From assembly GCF_026015625.1 (NCBI RefSeq), contig NZ_JAPDVG010000001.1, positions 3,214,501 to 3,278,500 of the forward strand: a stretch of 64,000 bases of DNA, written 5' to 3'. The notes under the pieces were generated by a model, which was not told the origin of the DNA, did not search any database, and was given only the letters and a program-made list of their open reading frames with translations. Positions 1 to 7,862 of the stretch are shown here, one piece after another. The translations under genes were made by a program, and so were the position numbers. How positions within the stretch are numbered: the first letter of the stretch is position 1; every line of letters starts with the position of its first letter. Source of the stretch: Segatella copri (lineage in GTDB: Bacteria > Bacteroidota > Bacteroidia > Bacteroidales > Bacteroidaceae).

Positions 1-1
1 C

Positions 2-262
2 AATGTTTCGATGTTGCAGGATGTGATAGGCATAGGTGGCAAACAGCTGTATCGCAAGACGAAGGCGATAACGGGCCGTACGCCTGTAGAGTATATCCGT
101 GAGATGCGTATGAGCCGTGCTGCCGAGCTCCTGAGCCAGGGCAAGTTCAGTGTTTCCGAGGTGATGTATACCGTTGGTTTTTCCAACAGCAGTTATTTCT
201 CCAAATGCTTCTCCAAGGAGTATGGCATGACTCCTACGGAATATATGAAGGTGAAGAGGTAA
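2..262 (+). CDS. C-terminal end of an AraC-type transcription regulator, probably a hybrid two-component system protein (partial)
   Basis: The open frame enters from the left edge, so the ATG at 11 is internal. The 87 visible residues are an AraC/XylS double helix-turn-helix: a first helix with IGGKQLYRKTKAITG, then RTPVEYIREMRMSRAAELLS, and a second HTH with VSEVMYTVGFSNSSYFSKCF followed by GMTPTEY. In Bacteroidetes this arrangement at the C terminus of a protein just upstream of a susC/susD pair usually belongs to a hybrid two-component sensor/regulator that controls the adjacent locus. Only the DNA-binding end is seen, so the sensor part is inferred. A stand-alone AraC regulator is the alternative. 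Confidence 0.85.
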   Translation, partial: NVSMLQDVIGIGGKQLYRKTKAITGRTPVEYIREMRMSRAAELLSQGKFSVSEVMYTVGFSNSSYFSKCFSKEYGMTPTEYMKVKR

Positions 263-336
263 ATAAATGATGTGCTTCCGTTTGCCTATGGATATGGCTG
301 TGTGGGGTTAAGAATATGACAGCATTGGGTTACGGA

Positions 337-534
337 TACGACTCCGTAGGCTAATGGAGACGTATCCTTCGGCTTGTCGAGATATCTGTGTCAGCTGACT
401 GAGCTACTTGCGACAGCTGATAAAATACGTTCCGATGCAGTAAAAAATGCGTCTCGATGTAGCATTTGCTACGTCCCGACGCAGCAAAAGATACGTCCCG
501 ACGTAGTATCAGATACGTCGGGACGTAATTTCAG
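337..534. repeat. 22-bp-phased tandem array, about nine diverged units
   Basis: Units start at 337, 359, 381, 403, 425, 447, 469, 491 and 513, each exactly 22 bp. The last five share a core like TACGTCCCGACGTAG followed by AT-rich filler. Units at 491 and 513 form a 12-bp inverted pair (ACGTCCCGACGT and its complement ACGTCGGGACGT). A 60-codon open frame at 374-556 spans the array, but 22 is not a multiple of 3, so the repeats cannot be protein repeats. There is no separate spacer sequence, so it is not a CRISPR. It lies between the regulator and the susC promoter. Confidence 0.8.
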
Positions 535-722
535 CTTTATGAAAACGAGTGCATAGAAACAAAAAAAGTGTGTATTGAACTTGTTTTTGCAAACTGTAAT
601 CGGATGTGACAAAAAATCGACAATTAACTAAATTTATGAGCAAATATGCTAAAAAACATAGATATTTCATATCAAACATTTAAATTTTAAGCGATAATCT
701 TGGGCAAATAAGAAAATATTCG

Positions 723-730
723 TAATTTTG
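723..730 (+). promoter_or_regulatory. Bacteroidetes -7 promoter box for the first susC operon
   Basis: TAATTTTG fits the Bacteroidetes -7 consensus TAnnTTTG, and a TTGG at about 699 is suitably placed for the -33 element. Transcription would start near 737, giving a leader of about 150 nt before susC. The leader is AT-rich apart from a GC-richer segment near 790-830. Confidence 0.65.
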
Positions 731-893
731 CACCAATTTAAGTTAAATAGGTATTTCCATGCGTGCATATTAGTGAAAGAATGTATAAATGGAGGGGCGA
801 AGTGTCACCCTGAGTGCTTTCGGCTTTTACCAAACGAGAAAAAAATGAGAAAAAAATTATAATTATTAATTAATAAACTTGAAACAAACAAGG

Positions 894-3830
894 ATGAGAA
901 GATTAACTCTTTTACTTGTCTCACTTGTATTGTTGTCTATCCAATCAGTCTTGGCGCAGAGTTTCAGCGTCAAGGGTACAGTCGTGTCTGCTGAAGACAA
1001 CGAACCGATGATTGGTGTGACCATTATGCAAGAGGGAACATCAAATGGCGTAGTGACCGATATTGACGGTAACTATACCATCGAAATTAAGGGTGCTTCG
1101 AAGGCTACGCTTGTCTACTCTTATGTGGGTTGCGTTACGCAGAAGCACGTTGTGAAAGCGCAGACAAATACGCTCAACATCACCCTTGCTTCGGATTCCA
1201 AGATGATGGATGAAGTGGTTGTGGTGGCGTATGGCGTGAGAAAGAAGGGAACCATTGCGGGTTCCGTGTCTGCCGTAAAGTCTGAAAAGATAGAAAATGT
1301 GCCGGCGGCAAGCTTCGACCAAGCTTTGCAGGGACAGAGTACTGGTTTGCAGGTCATCTCTTCTTCGGGTGAACCTAGCAAGGCGGCTACCTTCCAAATC
1401 CGTGGTACCAACTCTATCAACTCCGGAAAGTCGCCACTCTTTATCCTCGACGGCGTGCCAATCTCAAGTTCTGATTTCAATACTTTGAGTCCTAACGACA
1501 TCGAAAGTATCTCTGTATTGAAAGATGCCTCTTCTACCTCTATCTATGGTGCACGTGCTGCCAATGGTGTGGTTGTCATCACTTCCAAGCGAGGCTTGTC
1601 AATGGACAAGGCGAAGATTACGCTCCGTGCACAGTATGGTTTCTCTGAGTTGGCACAGACCAACTGGAAGATGATGAATACCGACGAGCGTATCCAGTTT
1701 GAGAAAGAAGTAGGTCTGGATACAGGTAAGGATTACAATCTCCTTTCAAGAGTAAACGTAAACTGGCTGGACGAGGTGTTCAACGACCGCGCTCCGCTGC
1801 AGAGCTACGAACTCTCTATCAATCGTGCTACCGACCGCTTGAACTACTATGTTTCTGGTGGTTTCTACGATCAGGACGGTATCGCACAGAATTCAACCTT
1901 CCGCCGTTACAACATCCGCACCAATGCTGATGTAAAGGCAGGCAAGTGGTTGAAGGTAGGTACCAACACCATGGCTGCCTATGAGGAGGCTCAGCAGGCT
2001 GACGACGGTAGCTATACTACCGTTACTCCTATCTCAGCATGCCGATTCATGCTGCCTTACTGGAATCCATACGCAAAGGATGGCAGTCTGGCTTCACTTT
2101 CAGCAGGCAACTGGGCTGGAACCAGCGAGAACCCTATCGTTTACATGGGCTTGAATCCTATCAAGAACAAGAAATATAAGGTGCTCTCTACCATGTATGC
2201 TGAAATCTATCCGATAGAGAATCTGACTATCCGTACTCAGTTTGGTGTCGATTTCACCCATTCTACAGCATTCCTCCAGTCGTTCCCAAGTCTCTCTTCA
2301 AATCACGGACAGGGTACTGCGGCACGCCAGAGCAGCGATGCCATCAACCTGACAGAGACTACTACGGCTAACTACCGTTTCACTCTGAACGATATCCATT
2401 CGTTCAACGTGATGCTGGGTCAGGAGGCTGTCAATTTCCACTCAGATGGTTTCCAGGTATATTCCAAGGGTCAGACCAGCGATCTCCTGACCAACGTATC
2501 ATCAGGTACACGTGCCAGCCGCTGGGCAGATTCATCTTCTGATTATTCTTACCTGTCATTCTTCATGCGTGGCGAGTATAACTATAAGGAGCTCTACTAT
2601 GCCGATTTCTCTCTGCGTACTGATGCTTCTTCACGTTTCGGTAAGGATCATCGCTGGGGTACATTCTGGTCGCTCGGTTTCATGTACAACGTGAAGTCGA
2701 CCGACTGGCTGAAGGATATGAAGTGGCTCAGCACAGCCCAGATTGCCGTAAGTACCGGTACATCGGGTAACTCTGAGATTCCTAACTATTATCACCTGGC
2801 TCTGGTATCGGGTGGTGCCAACTACGATGATACTGCCGGTTTCTATCCATCACAGAGTGGTAACGAGGAATTGGGTTGGGAGTCAACATGGGCAAACAAC
2901 TTCGCCCTCCGTTTGGGCTTCCTCGACAGAATCAACTTCAGCTTCGAAGCTTACTACAAGCGTACCTCTAATATGCTGATGCGCGTTCCTGAGTCTTATA
3001 CCGTAACCGGCGAGGGCTATCGCTGGAAGAACGTAGGTGTGATGGCTAACAAGGGTATCGAGCTGAGTGCTGACGGTGATGTAATCCGCACACGCGACTT
3101 CACCTGGAATGTAAGTGCCAACGTATCTTACAACCAGAACCGATTGAAGGAACTCTATAACGGTGTAACCGAGTATGTAAACTCAACCACCGGTTTGAAG
3201 TATGTGGTAGGTCACTCAGTAAGCGAATTCTTCCTGAACCGTTATGCCGGTGTGAACCCAGCGAATGGTGAGCAGCTCTGGTATGACAAGAACGGCAACG
3301 TGACCAACGAGTTCCGTGAGAGCGACAAGGTGATGACAGGCAAGACCTATGATGCACCTTGGATGGGCGGTTTCGGTACAAGCTTCCGTTGGAAGGGCTT
3401 GCAGCTTTCTGCCCAGTTCAGCTGGATTGGTACACGCTACGTGATTAACAACGACCGTTACTTCGAGGAGAGCGGTGTAACCTTCGGTACTGCTTACAAC
3501 CAGTCAAACCGTCTGTTGTACGACCGTTGGAAGCAGCCAGGCGATATTACCGATATCCCACGTTGGGGCGAGGTAACCCAGCTCGACGATCGCTTCTTGG
3601 AGAATGCATCGTTCCTCCGTCTGAAGAATCTCAGTCTGTCCTATTCATTGCCACAGAGTCTGTTGCGCAAGACCAACTTCTTCTCTATGGTCAGAATCTA
3701 TGGTCAGGCACAGAACCTCTTCACCGTAACCGGTTTCAACGGTTTGGATCCTGAGGTTTCATCCAATATTTACCAGGCACAGTATCCGGCATCACGCCAG
3801 TTTACTCTGGGTGTTGAATTGCAATTCTAA
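894..3830 (+). CDS. SusC/RagA-family TonB-dependent outer-membrane transporter
   Basis: About 978 residues, the usual length for the SusC family. A signal peptide ends at LSIQSVLAQ. It is followed by a carboxypeptidase-regulatory-like beta-sandwich (roughly residues 23-105, VKGTVVSAEDNEPMIGVTI), a linker DEVVVVAYG, a TonB plug domain (about 120-220, with LFILDGVPI and IYGARAANGVVVITSK), then a beta-barrel ending in the aromatic TLGVELQF typical of outer-membrane proteins. It should import oligomers captured by the SusD partner 18 bp downstream, using TonB energy. ATG 894 is preferred; an in-frame TTG at 879 would add five residues (MKQTR). It heads a nine-gene same-strand locus. The substrate is not evident; the neighbours suggest peptides. 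Confidence 0.93.
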   Translation: MRRLTLLLVSLVLLSIQSVLAQSFSVKGTVVSAEDNEPMIGVTIMQEGTSNGVVTDIDGNYTIEIKGASKATLVYSYVGCVTQKHVVKAQTNTLNITLASDSKMMDEVVVVAYGVRKKGTIAGSVSAVKSEKIENVPAASFDQALQGQSTGLQVISSSGEPSKAATFQIRGTNSINSGKSPLFILDGVPISSSDFNTLSPNDIESISVLKDASSTSIYGARAANGVVVITSKRGLSMDKAKITLRAQYGFSELAQTNWKMMNTDERIQFEKEVGLDTGKDYNLLSRVNVNWLDEVFNDRAPLQSYELSINRATDRLNYYVSGGFYDQDGIAQNSTFRRYNIRTNADVKAGKWLKVGTNTMAAYEEAQQADDGSYTTVTPISACRFMLPYWNPYAKDGSLASLSAGNWAGTSENPIVYMGLNPIKNKKYKVLSTMYAEIYPIENLTIRTQFGVDFTHSTAFLQSFPSLSSNHGQGTAARQSSDAINLTETTTANYRFTLNDIHSFNVMLGQEAVNFHSDGFQVYSKGQTSDLLTNVSSGTRASRWADSSSDYSYLSFFMRGEYNYKELYYADFSLRTDASSRFGKDHRWGTFWSLGFMYNVKSTDWLKDMKWLSTAQIAVSTGTSGNSEIPNYYHLALVSGGANYDDTAGFYPSQSGNEELGWESTWANNFALRLGFLDRINFSFEAYYKRTSNMLMRVPESYTVTGEGYRWKNVGVMANKGIELSADGDVIRTRDFTWNVSANVSYNQNRLKELYNGVTEYVNSTTGLKYVVGHSVSEFFLNRYAGVNPANGEQLWYDKNGNVTNEFRESDKVMTGKTYDAPWMGGFGTSFRWKGLQLSAQFSWIGTRYVINNDRYFEESGVTFGTAYNQSNRLLYDRWKQPGDITDIPRWGEVTQLDDRFLENASFLRLKNLSLSYSLPQSLLRKTNFFSMVRIYGQAQNLFTVTGFNGLDPEVSSNIYQAQYPASRQFTLGVELQF

Positions 3831-3848
3831 CCAAGAAAGGAGAAAAAA

Positions 3849-5375
3849 ATGAATATCAAAAATATAAAGACATACATCCTGTCGGGAATCCTAGCCCTCT
3901 CGATGTCTTCCTGTCTTGATAAGTATCCTGAGGATTCTATCCGCATGGACCAGGCTATCAACACGGTGGACGACATGGACAAGCTGGTGTACGGTATCTA
4001 CGACAGTTTCAAGAGCAGCGCCCTCTATTCGGGCAATCTGACTATCCTGCCAGATCTGCAGGCAGACTTCGTGTACTGCGTGAAGGGCTACTCTAATGCC
4101 TATGGCGATATCTACCGTTGGAAAGATATCAAGGCTACCAACACCGACATCGAGTCGGTATATGGTGCGCTTTATGGTGTTATCAACAATGCCAACTTCC
4201 TGCTCGATAATGTAGATAAGGTAAAGGCAAACACCAACAGTGATAAGGAACTCGACAAGCTGGAGCAGTATCAGGGCGAGGCTTATTTCGCCCGTGCCCT
4301 GGCTTACTCAGAGTTGATCAAGTGTTTCTGCAAGGCTTACGATAGCGATGAGCAGGCAGAGAAGGAACTCGGCGTTGTACTTACAGAGCACTATTACGGC
4401 AATGAGCCACAGAAGAGAGCCAGTCTGAAGGAATCATACGATTTCGTATTGAGAGACCTTGACAAGGCTGCTGAGTATCTGAAGGTAGACGAAGACTTCA
4501 CAGGAAGTCTCTACAATGAGATTTACTTCAACGAGTATACCTGTCATGCCTTACGTGCGCGCATATCCTTATATATGCACAAGTACGATGATGCCATCAA
4601 GTATGCATCTAAGGTAATCGGCAGTAAGTATTATACATTGGAGAAGGCTTCTTCCAACACCTATTCAAACCAGGTGAACGATTACAAGTATATCTGGACC
4701 TATGGTGATTCGCGTGAGGCTATCTGGAAGGTAGGTTTTACCGTGAACAGCTATGGCGGTGCACTGGGTACCATCTTCGATAACTACAACTATGTAACTT
4801 ATCGTCCAGACTATGTGCCAGAGACATGGGTCATCAACTCATTCGACGCCAATGACCTCCGTGCTGCAGCCATCTTCACAACCCGTGTAACAGGTTATGA
4901 GCACGGTTTGCAATGGCCTTTGCTGAGCAAGTATTTCGGCGATGCAGAATTCCGGAGCAACAATATCCTGCATGTTCACCAGCCAATGGTATTCCGTCTG
5001 TCAGAGCAGTATCTGATACGTGCTGAGGCTTACGCAATGAAGGAGGAATATGGCAAGGCAGGTAAGGACATCTCTACCTTGCGTATAGCCCGCTACTCAT
5101 CTTATGGTGGTAACACCTCGATGAGCGAGAGCAACGCCATGAAGATAATCGAGGCAGAGCGCGTGAAGGAACTCTATATGGAAGGCTTCCGTCTGAACGA
5201 CCTCAAACGCTGGCACAAGGGATTTGAGCGTAAGGCTGCCGACCAGCCTGCTGCCAACTTCGTGCAGAGCAGTCTGAAGGTTGAAAAGGATGACCCTCTC
5301 TTTGTCTGGCCAATTCCTCAGCATGAGCTTGAGGCACCAGGTTCTGAGATTCAGCCTAATGAAAGTAACAAATAA
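3849..5375 (+). CDS. SusD/RagB-family surface nutrient-binding lipoprotein
   Basis: 508 residues with a lipoprotein signal ending at SMSSC (Cys about residue 22). The N-terminal SusD-like TPR region includes YFARALAYSELIKCFCKAY. The C-terminal RagB/SusD signature includes IIEAERVKELYMEGFRLNDLKRW, read here as two overlapping segments near residues 435-460. SusD proteins cap the SusC barrel on the cell surface and bind the substrate. The gene follows susC by 18 bp and is certainly co-transcribed with it. RagB-type members can bind peptides as well as glycans, and this locus has a protease and no glycosidase. Confidence 0.93.
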   Translation: MNIKNIKTYILSGILALSMSSCLDKYPEDSIRMDQAINTVDDMDKLVYGIYDSFKSSALYSGNLTILPDLQADFVYCVKGYSNAYGDIYRWKDIKATNTDIESVYGALYGVINNANFLLDNVDKVKANTNSDKELDKLEQYQGEAYFARALAYSELIKCFCKAYDSDEQAEKELGVVLTEHYYGNEPQKRASLKESYDFVLRDLDKAAEYLKVDEDFTGSLYNEIYFNEYTCHALRARISLYMHKYDDAIKYASKVIGSKYYTLEKASSNTYSNQVNDYKYIWTYGDSREAIWKVGFTVNSYGGALGTIFDNYNYVTYRPDYVPETWVINSFDANDLRAAAIFTTRVTGYEHGLQWPLLSKYFGDAEFRSNNILHVHQPMVFRLSEQYLIRAEAYAMKEEYGKAGKDISTLRIARYSSYGGNTSMSESNAMKIIEAERVKELYMEGFRLNDLKRWHKGFERKAADQPAANFVQSSLKVEKDDPLFVWPIPQHELEAPGSEIQPNESNK

Positions 5376-5390
5376 AATAAGGAGACGATC

Positions 5391-6293
5391 ATGAAGAAAA
5401 TAATGATGGGATGTTTGGCAGCCGTAGCTGCACTCATCGCTCTTGTGAGTTGTTCACAGGATTATACCACTTATGCTGGTCCAAGTCATATCATGTTCTC
5501 TGATACGCTCTATCAGTATGCTGTACAGGAAAGCAATGAGGTTTTCAATGTGCCTGTATCTGCAACCGAAAAAGCTGACTACGACCGCACCTTCGGCGTG
5601 GAGGTAGTAGACAAGCAGAGCAATGCCATCGAGGGTAAGCATTACCGCATCCTCAACAACACCGTTACAATCAAGGCGGGCGAGATGGTAGGAAATGTGA
5701 AGGTTCAGGGTATCTATGATAACATCGGCAAGACCGACTCGCTCGGCTTCACCCTGAAACTGGTGATTCCGGAGAAGTATAACTGGACAGATCTCTATAA
5801 GGACTATGCCCACGTGGTAATGCAGAAGTCTTGTCCTTTCGATATCCACAACTTCTCTGGCTGGTGCATGGTAACATCTACCTTCTACAGCAAGTATCTG
5901 AACAACGTAAACAACCGTCTGATCAAGACCGAGGTAGTGGAAGGCGAGGAGAATACCGTTCTGCTGAAGGATGTTTACTATAAGGGCTACAACCTGAAGT
6001 TGAAGTTCAGCACCAAGAACATTCTTGAGCCAAAGGTAGAGATGGACGATCAGATAGCTGGTGAAACCGGCGAGGCGTTCGGTACCATCTATGGAGACGG
6101 CAAGTTGCGCATCAGCCAGCCTTCTCTCTATACCTCTTATTATAACACCTGCCAGAACTATGTATTGCAGTATGTCACCATGAGTGTTGACAACAAGGAT
6201 GGTTCAACCTACGGCAACGTAGGAACCTTCATCACCATGTATGAATGGATCAGCGATGCAGAGGCAGAGAAATTGAAAGAACAAGGATATTAA
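5391..6293 (+). CDS. DUF4843-like lipoprotein of the SusCD locus
   Basis: 300 residues. A signal peptide with lipobox ALVSC is followed by an extended domain: FNVPVSATEKADYDRTFGVEV, then a conserved-looking GKHYRILNNTVTIKAGEM and a second beta domain in the C-terminal half. The order and the GxHY motif match DUF4843 proteins, which regularly follow susD in Bacteroidetes and are thought to be surface accessory lipoproteins with Calx-beta/immunoglobulin-like folds. It lies 15 bp after susD and 18 bp before the next lipoprotein. The family name is from memory of motif and context; the biochemical role is unknown. Confidence 0.7.
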   Translation: MKKIMMGCLAAVAALIALVSCSQDYTTYAGPSHIMFSDTLYQYAVQESNEVFNVPVSATEKADYDRTFGVEVVDKQSNAIEGKHYRILNNTVTIKAGEMVGNVKVQGIYDNIGKTDSLGFTLKLVIPEKYNWTDLYKDYAHVVMQKSCPFDIHNFSGWCMVTSTFYSKYLNNVNNRLIKTEVVEGEENTVLLKDVYYKGYNLKLKFSTKNILEPKVEMDDQIAGETGEAFGTIYGDGKLRISQPSLYTSYYNTCQNYVLQYVTMSVDNKDGSTYGNVGTFITMYEWISDAEAEKLKEQGY

Positions 6294-6311
6294 TCGTAGA
6301 ATAAAAAGAAA

Positions 6312-7862
6312 ATGAAAACATTGATTTCAAAATATTGGCTCGTATTGATGGCGCTGGTATCAGTGACTCTGTTCACAGCTTGTTCCAGCGATGACGACGA
6401 TGCCGTAACTCCTGTGTTCCCACAGGTACAGACTATCTCCGGTGAAGCTGGCGAAGTGAAAGAGTTTACTTTCGAAGCTAACGAGAGCTGGAGCCTTTCT
6501 TCAGACAAAATCTGGTGTAAACTGGTGGGCGAGAAAGCAGACGCCTTCGTACTCAACGGTACTGCAGGCAAGCAGACCATCAAGGTTAAGATTACTGCTG
6601 ATGATGCCAGCGATGATATGAGCGTGGCTCAGCTCTTCCTGAATATGGGTGGTCAGAAGGTTGCCATCGCTGAGGTTACGCGTTCGGCTGCCGGCTATAA
6701 GTTGCAGGTATTCGATGCGGCTGGCAATGATATCACCGAGACAGGTATCACTGTAGGTTACAATGTATACACCAAGTTTACCGTAAAGTCAAACTACCGT
6801 TTTGCGGTTACCAATACTCCAGCTTGGGTAGACTTGGAAGGCGGTTTCCTGGTAGGTACACCTAACGAGGCTGTTGTTGGCGGTGTTGCCTTCAAGGAGA
6901 ATCAGGGCGTAAGTGCTAAGTATGCCATCGCTAAGGACGGCAACTACACCATCACCTTCACTTCTGAGGATGGCAAGGCTGCTGTAACCATACCTGTTAT
7001 CTATAATGGTATGACCACCAGCACCATGGATGTTACTTATCCAACCTCTTCACAGTGGGCAGTATGGAATGTATCTCTTGATGGTAAGGTGTTCACTCAG
7101 AATGGTTCTAGCCTGAATGGCGGTGATACCAACGCTTTCACCTTCTACAACTTCGTTCCTTTCACCCTCAAGACCTTGGGTGATGCTTATCAGCTGGTAG
7201 TCTTCGATAAAAAGGAAGATGGTCTGCGCGAGGAAACATCCGGCGCTGTGAAGTTGCAGGGTGAGAAGGGTGACGTTAAACTTACTATTGATGCCTTGAG
7301 CAGCGGAAGCCGTGAGTTCCTGGTTTATGCATTGCCACAGAGCGTATTCGAGAGTCTGGAGAATGGACTCGACGGAATGCTGGAGGAAGACTTCATGACA
7401 GTGAAGAGCGATTACGACCGCTACTTCCTGATGGATGTTGTACAGAAGAAAGAAAATAAGGGCGATTCTGAGGTTACTGCTCCGATTGTTACCAGCATGG
7501 GTATGAATGTAGATTGTGCCTTGACAACCAATGATGACTTTAAGTCATATGCTGAGGGCTTCTTCAGTTATACTGGTAAAGAAGTATTTGAATCAACAGT
7601 TTATGGTGGTTATGTAGCCATTTATCCTCAGATTGACGGATGGGATCCTACAGCTGGAGCAACCGTAGTCATTTACGATGGTACAGGAAACCCTGTTGAT
7701 GTTAAAAACTACGAGGTAGGACAGGACGAAAAGGGTATCTATGTTGGCTTGAATGCCGATAAGCTCGCTTATCCTATCTTTGCAGGTTTCAACAACATGC
7801 AGGGAGTATGCCAGCGAGTAGTCTTTATCAATAATATGGGATTTAGAAGCAAGAGAAAGTAA
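6312..7862 (+). CDS. Surface lipoprotein with BACON-like N-terminal domain (possibly DUF5003)
   Basis: 516 residues. The lipobox FTAC is followed by SSDDDD, an acidic run of the kind that directs Bacteroidetes lipoproteins to the cell surface. Residues about 35-125 (ISGEAGEVKEFTFEANESW, then SDKIWCKL and a beta strand ending KVAIAEVTR) resemble a BACON/Ig-like domain with the SW...W pattern. The rest is beta-rich with no recognisable catalytic motif. Its stop overlaps the next ATG by one base (TAATG at 7860-7864), so translation is probably coupled. The position, after a DUF4843-like gene and before a DUF4458/LRR protein, matches where DUF5003 proteins usually occur, but that name is tentative. 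Confidence 0.6.
   Translation: MKTLISKYWLVLMALVSVTLFTACSSDDDDAVTPVFPQVQTISGEAGEVKEFTFEANESWSLSSDKIWCKLVGEKADAFVLNGTAGKQTIKVKITADDASDDMSVAQLFLNMGGQKVAIAEVTRSAAGYKLQVFDAAGNDITETGITVGYNVYTKFTVKSNYRFAVTNTPAWVDLEGGFLVGTPNEAVVGGVAFKENQGVSAKYAIAKDGNYTITFTSEDGKAAVTIPVIYNGMTTSTMDVTYPTSSQWAVWNVSLDGKVFTQNGSSLNGGDTNAFTFYNFVPFTLKTLGDAYQLVVFDKKEDGLREETSGAVKLQGEKGDVKLTIDALSSGSREFLVYALPQSVFESLENGLDGMLEEDFMTVKSDYDRYFLMDVVQKKENKGDSEVTAPIVTSMGMNVDCALTTNDDFKSYAEGFFSYTGKEVFESTVYGGYVAIYPQIDGWDPTAGATVVIYDGTGNPVDVKNYEVGQDEKGIYVGLNADKLAYPIFAGFNNMQGVCQRVVFINNMGFRSKRK

Noticed and set aside
374..556. 60-codon open frame across the first 22-bp array
   Set aside because: The repeat period is not a multiple of three, there is no start context or family, and the frame consists almost entirely of the array.
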